From Oceanobacillus kimchii X50 (lineage in GTDB: Bacteria > Bacillota > Bacilli > Bacillales > Amphibacillaceae): DNA of 64,000 bases. The stretch lies in the NCBI RefSeq assembly GCF_000340475.1, contig NZ_CM001792.1, positions 199,425-263,424 on the forward strand. Direction: 5' to 3'. The notes under the pieces are model-generated. The model was not told the DNA's origin. It made no database searches and saw nothing but the letters and a program-made list of their open reading frames with translations. Position numbers and translations under genes: made by a program. Below, piece by piece: positions 18,098-26,530 of the stretch (position 1 is the first letter of the stretch; each line of letters begins with the position of its first letter).

Positions 18098-19297
18098 TTG
18101 TTTAACTGGAAATACCCGCTTTTGTTATTAAGTGGTATTGGTATATCTAACATTGGAGGATGGGTGTATTTAATCGCATTAAATTTAATAATATTAAATG
18201 AAACGGGTTCTCCTTTTGCAGTAGCAATTTTGTACATTTTAATACCACTGGCTACAATCTGTTCAAATTTTTGGTCAGGTAGCATGATTGATCGAGTAAA
18301 TACAAGAAAACTTATGATTATTCTTGATTTATTTCGAGGGGTGTGTATTGCTCTGATTCCACTAATTCCATCATTACCATTGGTATATGTTGTTGCATTT
18401 ATAATTAATATGGGAACGTCGATATTTGAACCTGCTTCTATGGTTTATATGACGAAGTTAATTCCCAAGAAAGATAGACAACGATTTAATGCCCTAAGAA
18501 GTTTTATTAACTCTTGTGGAGCAATGATTGGACCAGTTATTGCAGGAGGTTTGTTTTGGTTAGGAACACCGCCTACAGCTATTTATGTAAATGCTCTTGC
18601 AATGTTTTGTTCTGCTGTTATTATTTTTTTCTTGCCAAATGTGACGACATATAAAGCTAAGAATCAAGACTTTAATTTCAATATAATTCGTATGGATATT
18701 AAGGTAGTGCTGGATTATAGTAAAAAGCATTTGTTGGTAGCAAAAATATATTTATTTTTCTGTGGTACGACTATTTTTATGGCAGCGATAGATTCATTAG
18801 AAGCATCTTTTGCGAAAGGTGTTTTATTAATATCAGACACCAGTTATGGATTTTTACTAAGTTTGTTTGGAGTTGGTATTATAGCGGGGTCTATAATGAA
18901 TACGATCTGTGCAAGTCGATTTAAAATCAATTATTTAATTGCTTTTGGAACTATATTTACTGCGTTAGGGTATGTGGTTTTTTATAGCTCTCAAGGATTT
19001 GTAACGGCCGTTTTCGGAGTAGTTATTATTGGGTTTTCAGTAACTTTTGCGAACACTGGTTACTTAACATTCTATCAGAATCATGTTCCTGTAACTATAA
19101 TGGGACGTTTTGGAAGTGTATTTAACATCATAGAAGCAATATTTATCATTGGACTAACAATCTTAGTGGGATTCTTTGCGGATATAATAGCTATTCGCTC
19201 TATAGGATTAGTAAGTTCTATCTGTTTTTTCGTACTAGGAATTATGGTAATGGTCTCCGTATCCAAAAGTAATCGCAATAATTTTTTCAACATGTAA
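18098..19297 (+). CDS. MFS transporter under T-box control
   Basis: A 399-residue major facilitator with about 12 helices and a short middle loop. The family loop 2-3 motif is present in the form GSMIDRVNTRKLMII, and the second half begins near residue 205. It resembles the drug/siderophore exporter-like MFS group, but the substrate is unknown. It starts with TTG after AAAGGAAGTGG. The T-box upstream links its expression to an uncharged tRNA, apparently tRNA-Ser, so an amino acid or peptide substrate should be considered. No aminoacyl-tRNA synthetase or biosynthetic gene follows. Confidence 0.85.
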   Translation: MFNWKYPLLLLSGIGISNIGGWVYLIALNLIILNETGSPFAVAILYILIPLATICSNFWSGSMIDRVNTRKLMIILDLFRGVCIALIPLIPSLPLVYVVAFIINMGTSIFEPASMVYMTKLIPKKDRQRFNALRSFINSCGAMIGPVIAGGLFWLGTPPTAIYVNALAMFCSAVIIFFLPNVTTYKAKNQDFNFNIIRMDIKVVLDYSKKHLLVAKIYLFFCGTTIFMAAIDSLEASFAKGVLLISDTSYGFLLSLFGVGIIAGSIMNTICASRFKINYLIAFGTIFTALGYVVFYSSQGFVTAVFGVVIIGFSVTFANTGYLTFYQNHVPVTIMGRFGSVFNIIEAIFIIGLTILVGFFADIIAIRSIGLVSSICFFVLGIMVMVSVSKSNRNNFFNM

Positions 19298-19462
19298 TTC
19301 CTTGATTAGTTGGTTATTTCAGAAAAATGAAAAATGTGGTATTCTTACTGCTAAAGAGGGGGGAGATCTCGATGCGTAGATTTTTAGTGTGAACAGTCTA
19401 ACTAAATGATCCTTACCGTACATTATCAAAAAAATATCAAAGGACATTTAGGAGGATATAAG

Positions 19463-20473
19463 ATGAGTAAACTGATTCAATATGTAGATAAAGTAGCTAA
19501 TGATATTCAATTTTCAGGTACTATTCATGTGAAAAGTTCTGAAGGAATAACAACGAAAAGTTACGGTTATTCCAATCGTGCGGAAAGAATTAAAAATCAA
19601 ACCAATACTCGTTATGGTATTGCTTCAGGATGTAAAATCTTTACATCTATTGCCATTTGCCAATTAATTGACGCAGGGAAATTATCTTTTGACACTACAT
19701 TAAATCAATGTTTAGATGTTGATTTTCCGTATTTTGATGAGAATATCACTGTACATCATTTATTAACCCACACTTCAGGCGTTCCGGATTATTTCGATGA
19801 AGATGAGATGGACGATTATGAAGAACTGTGGGTATCCATACCAATGTATCATATAAGAAGTCTAAAGGACTTCTTGCCATTATTTAAAAATATGAAGATG
19901 AAGGGGGAAGTAGGAAGCTCTTTTTCATACAATAATGCTGGTTATATTCTGCTAGGATTAATTGTCGAGAAAGTTTCTGGATATGTATTTGGTGATTATA
20001 TCCAGAAGTATATATTCCAAAAGGCAGGAATGGAAGACTCCGGGTACTTTGAAATGGATGGTTTACCGGAACGAACTGCTTTCGGTTATATTGAAAAGCC
20101 GAACGGGGATTGGAAGACAAATATATATTCTCTTCCAGTCAAATCAGCTTCTGATGGTGGTGCATATGTAACAGCTAGAGATATGGCATTATTCTGGGAT
20201 GCGCTAATGAACAACCTACTTTTATCAGAAGATATGACAGACCAATTCTTAAAGCGAAGAATACATGTAGATGACGATATTTACTATGGCTATGCTGGTT
20301 ATATGCAAGTAATGGAAAACAAAACAATAAAGCATATTTTGATGGGATATGACCCAGGAGTTAATTTTCGTTTTGTACACTATCCTGCTACGTCGTCAAC
20401 GATTGTAGTGTGTTCGAATAAATCAGAAGGTGCCTATGAAATTTTAAAGAAGATAGAAGATGTATTGGTATAA
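19463..20473 (+). CDS. Beta-lactamase-family serine hydrolase
   Basis: A 336-residue protein of the class C beta-lactamase / penicillin-binding-like family (Pfam Beta-lactamase). The SxxK nucleophile motif is SGCK in RYGIASGCKIFTS, and the YxN motif is YNN in FSYNNAGYILLG; HLLTHTSGVPDYF is a further family stretch. There is no signal peptide, so it is probably cytoplasmic and more likely an esterase or peptidase than a resistance enzyme. The start at 19463 follows AGGAGGATATAAG; the frame extends 19 codons upstream without a ribosome site. Confidence 0.86.
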   Translation: MSKLIQYVDKVANDIQFSGTIHVKSSEGITTKSYGYSNRAERIKNQTNTRYGIASGCKIFTSIAICQLIDAGKLSFDTTLNQCLDVDFPYFDENITVHHLLTHTSGVPDYFDEDEMDDYEELWVSIPMYHIRSLKDFLPLFKNMKMKGEVGSSFSYNNAGYILLGLIVEKVSGYVFGDYIQKYIFQKAGMEDSGYFEMDGLPERTAFGYIEKPNGDWKTNIYSLPVKSASDGGAYVTARDMALFWDALMNNLLLSEDMTDQFLKRRIHVDDDIYYGYAGYMQVMENKTIKHILMGYDPGVNFRFVHYPATSSTIVVCSNKSEGAYEILKKIEDVLV

Positions 20474-20482
20474 GTAAAGAGA

Positions 20483-20512
20483 AAAGGCTGGGCTAGATTG
20501 CCCAGCCCTTTT
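20483..20512 (+). terminator. Terminator after the serine hydrolase gene
   Basis: AAAGGCTGGGC pairs with GCCCAGCCCTTT around a TAGATT loop, followed by TTTTAAAA, ten bases after the stop codon. Confidence 0.85.
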
Positions 20513-20548
20513 AAAATCAAGAATTTTTTGGGCAGGAGGAAAGGCTGC

Positions 20549-20766
20549 TTGAGACCAACTTACGTAAACTGGGGAGATTCTAAAATAAAGTTAACATGAG
20601 TGCCGAGTAGGGTGCTACCATCACTTCATCTAATTACAAGTGTACATGGATTATGTTTTCAAGATGGAAAGTTATTAATGATTGATTTGAAACAGCGTGG
20701 CTATATCATCATAATTGGAATGCTATTTACGAAGATATATTAAAAGTTGCATTATCACTAGAATAA
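20549..20766 (+). pseudogene. Nudix hydrolase remnant
   Basis: The start of a Nudix protein can be read from TTG 20549 (after AGGAGG): VNWGDSKIKLT, then a stop TGA at 20597 where relatives usually have tryptophan, then VPSRVLPSLHLITSVHG and FQDGKLLMIDLKQRG. The frame then shifts, and the end of the protein (YHHNWNAIYEDILKVALSLE) follows at once, stopping at 20766. The Nudix box itself is missing, so a deletion of the catalytic centre plus a nonsense mutation has destroyed the gene. Confidence 0.65.
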
Positions 20767-21081
20767 GAGGCAATAGAAATGAGAGATAATGATATACGGT
20801 TACGACCTTTTCGAATGGTTAATCTAACATAGAAGTTGACTGCATCCAGCAAATACACATAAGAGAGCAACGGTTCATACAGTGTATCCTTGAAGCAGGT
20901 TTTGTTTAGTAGTTTCTTTGCTTTTTATAATTTTACTTCATGTATAAGTTAAATAGAGGATAAAAAGAAAACATATCAAAACAATATTATTCAACTGCAC
21001 CCCTCCTTATCGGAATTGAAAGACGGATTTAATAATAGATTATATAATTTCTCATGAGAATACGGGAAAGGAGAAAAATAT
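20767..21081. other. Degenerate region with GNAT and repeat relics
   Basis: No intact gene. At 20779 an ATG opens MRDNDIRLRPFRMVNLT and stops at 20832; this looks like the first residues of a GNAT acetyltransferase, cut short. At 20880-20907 a stretch (GTGTATCCTTGAAGCAGG) resembles the right end of the intergenic repeat at 27862-28060 and may be a relic of it. The rest is featureless AT-rich DNA up to the GNAT gene. Confidence 0.4.
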
Positions 21082-21555
21082 TTGCAAATAAGAAACATCC
21101 AAAGTTCAGATTATTATACTATATCCCCATTAGTAAATGAGTGGTGGGGAGGTAGGGAAATGTCAGATATGTTACCTAAATTATTTTTTAATCATTTTAA
21201 TGATACAAGCTTTATAGTGGAAGACGATGAAGAAGCAGTAGTAGGGTTTTTAATTGGATTCTTATCACAAAGTAAGAAAAATACGGCATATATTCATTTT
21301 GTTGGTGTACATCCCGATTATCGTAACCAGCAGGTAGCGAAAAAATTATATAATACTTTTTTTAAGGTGATTCAACAGAAAGGAAGAAACATTGTCCGCT
21401 CGGTAACATCTCCGGTCAATAAAGGGTCTATAGCTTTTCATAAACAGATGGGATTTAATATTGAAGAAGGGGATAAAGAAGTAGAGGGAATTGAAGTTGC
21501 TTCTAATTATGATGGACACGGACAAGACAGGGTCTTATTTATGAAAAGAGTTTAG
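21082..21555 (+). CDS. GNAT-family N-acetyltransferase
   Basis: A 157-residue acetyltransferase of the GNAT fold. The acetyl-CoA binding region is VGVHPDYRNQQVAKKLYN, and the C-terminal strand-helix part contains VNKGSIAFHKQMGF. The acceptor is unknown. It starts with TTG behind GGGAAAGGAG. It is codirectional with the SnoaL-like gene 53 bases on and may share a transcript. Confidence 0.85.
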   Translation: MQIRNIQSSDYYTISPLVNEWWGGREMSDMLPKLFFNHFNDTSFIVEDDEEAVVGFLIGFLSQSKKNTAYIHFVGVHPDYRNQQVAKKLYNTFFKVIQQKGRNIVRSVTSPVNKGSIAFHKQMGFNIEEGDKEVEGIEVASNYDGHGQDRVLFMKRV

Positions 21556-21608
21556 GAATCAACAAATAAGTAAATATGATTAGAAAAGGAAAGGAGCGGT
21601 GATTTTAC

Positions 21609-21995
21609 ATGCCAACAGAGCAAGAAATGAAAGCAAACCTGCAATATTATTTAGATGGATTTAATGAAGGGGATTCAGAAAAAGTAATTTCGTTATTTGC
21701 AGAAGATGCACGTGTAGAAGATCCTGTTGGGAGTGATCCTTTAAAAGGAATAGCATCCATTGCATCATTCTTTCAACAATCTGTTCCGTCGGTTAAAAGA
21801 TTGGAATTAGCTGCACCGATACGTGGATCACATAGTAATTCAGCGGCGATGGCATTTAACATTTACGTTGAAATAGAAGGTAAAGAATCGGTTATTCGCT
21901 GTATTGATGTGATGACATTTAATGATGACGGATTTATTATTGATATGAAAGCATACTGGGGACCAGAGGATATACAGTCAAGCTTAAATTTTTAA
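21609..21995 (+). CDS. SnoaL/ketosteroid isomerase-like protein
   Basis: A 128-residue protein of the NTF2-like alpha+beta barrel superfamily (nuclear transport factor 2 / steroid delta-isomerase-like). Indicators are NLQYYLDGFNEGDSEKVISLF, the ARVEDPVGS turn with the acidic residue, and IDMKAYWGPED at the end. Members bind or isomerise small hydrophobic molecules. Start supported by AAGGAGCGGTGA. It lies just before a TetR regulator and MFS exporter, so the three may deal with one hydrophobic compound; this is inference. Confidence 0.8.
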   Translation: MPTEQEMKANLQYYLDGFNEGDSEKVISLFAEDARVEDPVGSDPLKGIASIASFFQQSVPSVKRLELAAPIRGSHSNSAAMAFNIYVEIEGKESVIRCIDVMTFNDDGFIIDMKAYWGPEDIQSSLNF

Positions 21996-22029
21996 TTGTA
22001 TGAGAAAATAATCTATGTTAGCCTTTAAA

Positions 22030-22050
22030 TATAATGAACGTTCTATCTAA
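22030..22050 (+). promoter_or_regulatory. Operator/promoter before tetR (copy 1)
   Basis: TATAAT (22030-22035) runs straight into the palindrome GAACGTTC (22036-22043) and TATCTAA. The same 21 bases occur before the MFS gene at 22651. An operator overlapping the -10 region is typical for TetR autoregulation. No clear -35 box was found at 17 bases. Confidence 0.7.
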
Positions 22051-22061
22051 GGAGAGTAAGC

Positions 22062-22616
22062 ATGAAGAAATCAAAGAAAAGAGAAGATTTATTGGATGCA
22101 GCGGAAGCTCTTTTTTACAAACAAGGATTTCATACGATTGGCATTAAGCAAATTTTAAACGAAGCTAATGTGGCGACAATGACAATGTATAATCATTTCG
22201 ATTCGAAAGAAGAATTAATTACAGAAGTATTGAAGCGTAGAGAGAAAATTTATTTTGATTTGTTAAAGTCTCATACATCAGGGCAAACAGATGTAGAAGC
22301 CTATATAGAATCATTAATTGATTTTCATGTTGACTGGCTTGTAAAGGATGGTTTTAATGGTTGTTTATTTTTACGAGCAAAACAAGAGTACGAAGGAATT
22401 AATGAAGATATTACTTCATTAAGTGTTGAGTATAAGCAGAAATTAATTGATAAAATTAGTCAAGACCTGGCTAGTTTAAATATGGAAGATAACTATTCTG
22501 CCAGCATGCAAATCACACTTATCTTAGAAGGTGCGACTTCCATGTTTCAAATTTTAGGTACGGAAGTGACCAGAAGAGAAACAAAAAAGGTTGTATCGAA
22601 GTTGATTGGAAAATAG
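22062..22616 (+). CDS. TetR-family regulator
   Basis: A 184-residue repressor. Residues about 5-55 form the TetR helix-turn-helix (ALFYKQGFHTIGIKQILNEA, then MTMYNHFDSKEEL), and the remainder is a TetR C-terminal domain of the YxaF/LmrA-like sort. It should bind the repeated GAACGTTC element in front of itself and of the MFS gene 70 bases downstream. The ATG follows AAGGAGAGTAAGC. A hairpin directly after the stop separates the two transcripts. Confidence 0.88.
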   Translation: MKKSKKREDLLDAAEALFYKQGFHTIGIKQILNEANVATMTMYNHFDSKEELITEVLKRREKIYFDLLKSHTSGQTDVEAYIESLIDFHVDWLVKDGFNGCLFLRAKQEYEGINEDITSLSVEYKQKLIDKISQDLASLNMEDNYSASMQITLILEGATSMFQILGTEVTRRETKKVVSKLIGK

Positions 22617-22631
22617 ATGTTGATCTATTTT
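22610..22631 (+). terminator. Terminator between tetR and the MFS gene
   Basis: AAAATAGAT pairs with ATCTATTTT around GTTG, overlapping the tetR stop codon, followed by CTTTATTTT. Confidence 0.65.
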
Positions 22632-22650
22632 CTTTATTTTAAAACTTTAA

Positions 22651-22671
22651 TATAATGAACGTTCTATCTAA
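22651..22671 (+). promoter_or_regulatory. Operator/promoter before the MFS gene (copy 2)
   Basis: TATAAT (22651-22656), GAACGTTC (22657-22664) and TATCTAA repeat the element at 22030 base for base. Two identical copies before regulator and exporter indicate joint control by the TetR protein. Confidence 0.72.
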
Positions 22672-22686
22672 AAAGGAGGATGCACA

Positions 22687-23856
22687 ATGAAATCAAGGAC
22701 ATTAATAATGGCTGGATTGCCGATGATAGCAGTAACGTATGGTTTATCAAGATTCAGTTTTGGTTTGATGCTTCCTTATATTCGTGAATCATTATCAATT
22801 AGTCAAAGTGTCTCGGGGGTTATTTCATCACTATCGTACTTTGCTTATTGTATTGCCATTATCATGGCGATGATTTTTGCAATTAAGATTGGTTCCAAAA
22901 ATATCATTATGATAGCTGGTCTTTTTTCTATCACCGGATTAGGGTTGATCGCTGGTTCGACTAATTCTTTGTTATTGGGTATGGGAGTATTTATCGCTGG
23001 TTTAAGCACTGGATTAGCTTCGCCGCCTTATGCAGATATTGTTAGTACTAAAATCAATCCAGATAAAAAAGATCAAACAAACTCCTGGATAAATTCAGGT
23101 ACAAGTATTGGAACTGCGTTTACAGGTATGATCGCACTCACAATGACGAATGATTGGAGACAGGTTTACATTATTTTCGCAATCGTAGCTTTCGTAGTTC
23201 TACTACTTAATTATTTTAGTCTTCCACGTAAAAATATTTCTAAAAAAGAGGCATCACCATTATCATTTTTTCCTTACAAAAAGGAGTGGAAAAATGCTAT
23301 TGGATTAATCAGTGCTTCTATTCTTTTAGGTATCTCTAGTGCCGCATATTGGACTTTTTCACGTGATTATATTATTGGGATTGAACAATTACCAACGTTA
23401 TTAGGCGATTTATTCTGGGTTCTTATTGGACTATCTGGACTCGCTGGTGGTATGGCTGGTTACTTTGTTTCCAAAATTGGATTAACCAAAGCGTATGTTA
23501 TAACAATTGTTTTGTTATCCACCGCTTCTTTATTATTAGGGTTATTTCCAACAAATACTCTGAGCGGGATTATTTCTCCCATCCTATTTGGCAGTTCTTA
23601 TATATTTGTAACAGGATTACTGATAGTATGGGGAACAAATACTTTTATTACTAACGCATCGATTGGTTTAGGTGTGCCATTTTTATTATTAGCTTTAGGG
23701 CAAGTGATTGGTTCGATTATTGCAGGAACAATAAGTGAAGCGATAGGTTATCCATTCTTGTTTATTTTTTCTGCTCTAATAGGCTATTTAACAATCTTTA
23801 TTTGGCCGAAAGAAAAGAATGAGCAAGAAGCTGAACCATTACGTGGCTTACAGTGA
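22687..23856 (+). CDS. YbfB/YjiJ-like MFS transporter
   Basis: A 389-residue major facilitator with about 12 helices. The start YGLSRFSFGLMLPYIRESLSIS is typical of the YbfB/YjiJ group. The substrate is unknown; control by a TetR repressor suggests efflux of a toxic or signal compound. The ribosome site AAAAAGGAGGA is strong. It follows tetR by 70 bases but has its own operator and probable -10 box. Confidence 0.86.
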   Translation: MKSRTLIMAGLPMIAVTYGLSRFSFGLMLPYIRESLSISQSVSGVISSLSYFAYCIAIIMAMIFAIKIGSKNIIMIAGLFSITGLGLIAGSTNSLLLGMGVFIAGLSTGLASPPYADIVSTKINPDKKDQTNSWINSGTSIGTAFTGMIALTMTNDWRQVYIIFAIVAFVVLLLNYFSLPRKNISKKEASPLSFFPYKKEWKNAIGLISASILLGISSAAYWTFSRDYIIGIEQLPTLLGDLFWVLIGLSGLAGGMAGYFVSKIGLTKAYVITIVLLSTASLLLGLFPTNTLSGIISPILFGSSYIFVTGLLIVWGTNTFITNASIGLGVPFLLLALGQVIGSIIAGTISEAIGYPFLFIFSALIGYLTIFIWPKEKNEQEAEPLRGLQ

Positions 23857-23991
23857 TTATCCAAGCACTGGCTGGTTAATGATGTGATGACATTCAATAA
23901 TGTAACATATAGGATTGTCATATGGAGGAACGGAGGATATACACGTTTTGTGAAAGCCATTTTCTAATAGCCATAAAGAGGTGAGTATTTA

Positions 23992-24129
23992 ATGAATAAA
24001 GAAGTTGTTGGCAAATGTAAGATATGTGGAGGCAACGTTTATTGTTCTGGTGGTTTTTTAGAAGGAGTTTTACAAGACAATAACACACTTTTATGTTTGT
24101 CCTGCTCAGGAAGGGATAAAAAGGATTGA
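23992..24129 (+). CDS. Small zinc-ribbon protein
   Basis: A 45-residue protein with two CxxC pairs, CKIC at residues 9-12 and CLSC near 35-38, separated by 22 residues: a likely four-cysteine zinc site. It starts with MNKEVVGKCKICGGNVYCSG and ends SGRDKKD. The ribosome site AAAGAGGTGAG is well placed, and a strong terminator overlaps the stop codon, both arguing for a real gene. No family is recognised. Its role could be nucleic-acid or protein binding, or metal storage. Confidence 0.75.
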   Translation: MNKEVVGKCKICGGNVYCSGGFLEGVLQDNNTLLCLSCSGRDKKD

Positions 24130-24153
24130 CACTCTGACTGTCAATCCTTTTTT
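24118..24153. terminator. Bidirectional terminator between zinc-ribbon gene and hmp
   Basis: AAAAAGGATTGACA (24118-24131) pairs with TGTCAATCCTTTTT (24139-24152) around a seven-base loop, with T-runs on both strands, between convergent genes. Confidence 0.9.
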
Positions 24154-24157
24154 ATCT

Positions 24158-25378
24158 TTACTTCGCAATAGGTTCGAGAGGGCCAAATAATTCCATGTGA
24201 ATATCTTTATCGGAGACATCCATAATTTGTAGGTCATGGTTTATTGCACTCATGAAAGGCTTAGGTCCGCACAAATAAAAGGCAGCATTTTTTGTAGGTA
24301 TCACTTCTTCTAACCAGTCACAATCGATATACCCTTGTTTATCTCCATCTGTACCATTCTTGGGGTTACTAAATACAACATATTGCTTCACTTGTTCATA
24401 AGAATTTGCTATTTCAGATACTCTTTCTCTCATGGCTTGATGATCGATAGATTTGGCAGCGTGAATGAATATAACATTTCTATTTGGCTGAAGTTCTACA
24501 ACGGATTCTAACATGCTCATGATTGGAGTTAAACCAACGCCACCACTAATTAAAACTAGTGGACGGTGATCACGTTCATCTAAAACAAAATCACCTGCAG
24601 GTGCACTAATTGGCAAAACAGATCCCTCCTCCACAGAATCATGTAGATAATTAGATACAATCCCAAACGGATGACTTGAAGCTTCTCGTTTTACACTAAT
24701 ACGATAAAAATTATTATCTGGTGCAGTTGATAAACTATATTGTCGTAGATGATCATATAATTCATTTTCTACCTGAGCTTTTATCGTAATATATTGACCA
24801 GGTTTGAAGGTAGAGATTGGTAAATTATCAACAGGTTTTAAATAAAAGGAAGTAATGTCTTTACTTTCTTTCACTTTTTTTATAATCATAAAATCACGAA
24901 AACCGGTCCACCCACCAATCTTGTTCTCCTTTTCGTTGTACATCTCTTTCTCTACTGAAATAAAGATGTCGGCGATAACAAAATAAGCTTTTTCCCATGC
25001 TTCTATAATTTCGTCGGTAGCTGCATCCCCTAATACTTCTTTAATCGCTATCAGCAAGTATTTACCAACAATCGGATATTGTTCTGGTTTAATATTTAAA
25101 CTTGTATGTTTATGTGCAATTTGTTTTACATGTGGTAATATTTCTTCCAATTTCTCAATGTTAGCTGCAGCAGCATATACCGTATTTGCTAGTGCTTTAG
25201 ATTGGGCTCCTTTCCGTTGATTTGTTTGATTAAAGACATTTCTTAGTTCTGGATTGTTTTCTAAAAGTAGCTTATAAAAATGTTTTGTTATGGTTTCTCC
25301 ATGTTCTTTTAATACTGGTACGGTGGTTTTAATAATTTCTGTCGTTCTTTTGTCTAAAGGTACGGTTGTATTTAACAT
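24158..25378 (-). CDS. hmp: Flavohemoglobin (nitric oxide dioxygenase)
   Basis: A 406-residue enzyme that turns nitric oxide and oxygen into nitrate using NAD(P)H. Residues 1-140 are the globin domain (TVPVLKEHGETITKHFYKLL; proximal histidine in LPHVKQIAHKHTSLNI). Residues about 150-260 bind FAD (RQYSLSTAPDNNFYRISVKRE), and the end binds NAD (LISGGVGLTPIMSMLE, FYLCGPKPFM). All domains are complete. It is divergent from nsrR, with an NsrR palindrome in its promoter region. The ribosome site TTTAGGAGTG is good. Confidence 0.96.
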   Translation of the reverse strand: MLNTTVPLDKRTTEIIKTTVPVLKEHGETITKHFYKLLLENNPELRNVFNQTNQRKGAQSKALANTVYAAAANIEKLEEILPHVKQIAHKHTSLNIKPEQYPIVGKYLLIAIKEVLGDAATDEIIEAWEKAYFVIADIFISVEKEMYNEKENKIGGWTGFRDFMIIKKVKESKDITSFYLKPVDNLPISTFKPGQYITIKAQVENELYDHLRQYSLSTAPDNNFYRISVKREASSHPFGIVSNYLHDSVEEGSVLPISAPAGDFVLDERDHRPLVLISGGVGLTPIMSMLESVVELQPNRNVIFIHAAKSIDHQAMRERVSEIANSYEQVKQYVVFSNPKNGTDGDKQGYIDCDWLEEVIPTKNAAFYLCGPKPFMSAINHDLQIMDVSDKDIHMELFGPLEPIAK

Positions 25379-25397
25379 GAAATCACTCCTAAATAAA

Positions 25398-25420
25398 AGA
25401 TGTATTTTCTATACATCTTT
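25398..25420. promoter_or_regulatory. NsrR operator of hmp
   Basis: A perfect palindrome with nine-base arms AAGATGTAT and ATACATCTT around TTTCT. It matches the AAGATGYATTT-type NsrR consensus closely. It lies about 20 bases upstream of the hmp start and about 90 before nsrR, so repression of hmp is near certain and autoregulation of nsrR possible. Confidence 0.88.
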
Positions 25421-25509
25421 TATTTTATATGTTTAAATTGCTATTACAATAAGTCTAATAAACCTTGTGTTACAATAATGTGAAAGATCTATTCGAGTAG
25501 GTGTGTAAG

Positions 25510-25956
25510 ATGAATTTAAAAAAATATACCGACTATGCATTGCGAGTATTGATTTTTACTGGTTTAAAATCGGATCAAGAGCTTGCGAATATTAAGGAAA
25601 TAGCTGAAGTATATCAGATATCACAAGAGCACCTGAGGAAAGTTGTACATGAGTTAACGAAAAAAGAATTAGTTGTCACGATTCGTGGGAGAAATGGTGG
25701 GATTAAGCTAGCAAAACCCGCTTCAGAGATAAATATAGGACATTTAATTCGACAGTTAGAGAATGATTTTGTTTTATTGGAGTGCTTTGATAAAGGGACA
25801 AACCATTGTGTTATTTCTCCTGGATGTACACTCAAACATGTGATTAATAAAGCATTGGTAGCTTTCTTTAAGGTGTTAGAAGAATATACACTTGAGGATT
25901 TAATTAAGAATGAAGAAGAATTACTAGCACTAATGGGAATAGAAAAGAATGATTGA
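25510..25956 (+). CDS. nsrR: NsrR, nitric-oxide-sensing Rrf2-family repressor
   Basis: A 148-residue iron-sulfur repressor. With the start at ATG 25510 (MNLKKYTDYALRVL) the cluster cysteines are Cys92, Cys100 and Cys106, the same positions as in Bacillus subtilis NsrR. The winged helix-turn-helix includes YQISQEHLRKVVHEL. Nitric oxide damages the cluster and frees hmp from repression. It is divergent from hmp and is followed after 17 bases by a DUF488 gene, with which it probably shares a transcript. Confidence 0.95.
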   Translation: MNLKKYTDYALRVLIFTGLKSDQELANIKEIAEVYQISQEHLRKVVHELTKKELVVTIRGRNGGIKLAKPASEINIGHLIRQLENDFVLLECFDKGTNHCVISPGCTLKHVINKALVAFFKVLEEYTLEDLIKNEEELLALMGIEKND

Positions 25957-25973
25957 TGGAGGAGGGGAATAAT

Positions 25974-26333
25974 ATGCCGATTGTCTTACAAAGAATTTAT
26001 GAACATTCTCAATTAGACGGTTATAGAGTTTTAGTTGATCGAGTGTGGCCTAGAGGAATATCAAAAGTAACCGCTAATTTAGATGACTGGGCGAAAGATA
26101 TTACCCCTAGTCCAACTCTAAGAAAATGGTTCAATCATGAACCGGAAAAATTTGATCAATTTAAAAAGGAATATAAAAAAGAACTACTTGAAAATCAATC
26201 AAAGATAAATAAATTATTAAATTTAAAAGAAATACAGGAAAATCAAAATCTAATTTTGCTTTATGCAGCGAAAGATAAAAAGCATAATCATGTTCTGGTT
26301 TTAAAAGAGGTTTTGGAAAATTATCAGCTTTAA
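25974..26333 (+). CDS. DUF488 (YeaO-like) protein
   Basis: A 119-residue cytoplasmic protein of the DUF488 family. The stretch YRVLVDRVWPRGISKVTANLDDWAKDI (read in parts: RVLVDRVWPRG and DDWAKDITPS) and LRKWFNHEP are the family hallmarks; basic, aspartate and cysteine-poor. Biochemical function is not established. The start at 25974 follows GGAGGAGGGG. Its coupling to nsrR suggests a role in nitrosative stress, which is inferred from position. Confidence 0.85.
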   Translation: MPIVLQRIYEHSQLDGYRVLVDRVWPRGISKVTANLDDWAKDITPSPTLRKWFNHEPEKFDQFKKEYKKELLENQSKINKLLNLKEIQENQNLILLYAAKDKKHNHVLVLKEVLENYQL

Positions 26334-26530
26334 ATGAAAACTTCTCAGCCAATACACGATAGAACCAGTCAAAATAAATATAAAGTTTCTCATAGTTTTT
26401 TAAAGAAGTTGAAATATTTTATGAAAAACGCATACATTAATCAATAAAATTGAAAAATTTTTCGTTACACATATCTTTTTTCTATCATTAATCGTTTATA
26501 TTGATGAGAAGCGTAAAAGGAGTGATGAAT

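Noticed and set aside
19463-20473. Acquired beta-lactamase resistance gene
   Set aside because: No signal peptide is present, so the protein is probably cytoplasmic and more like an esterase or peptidase.
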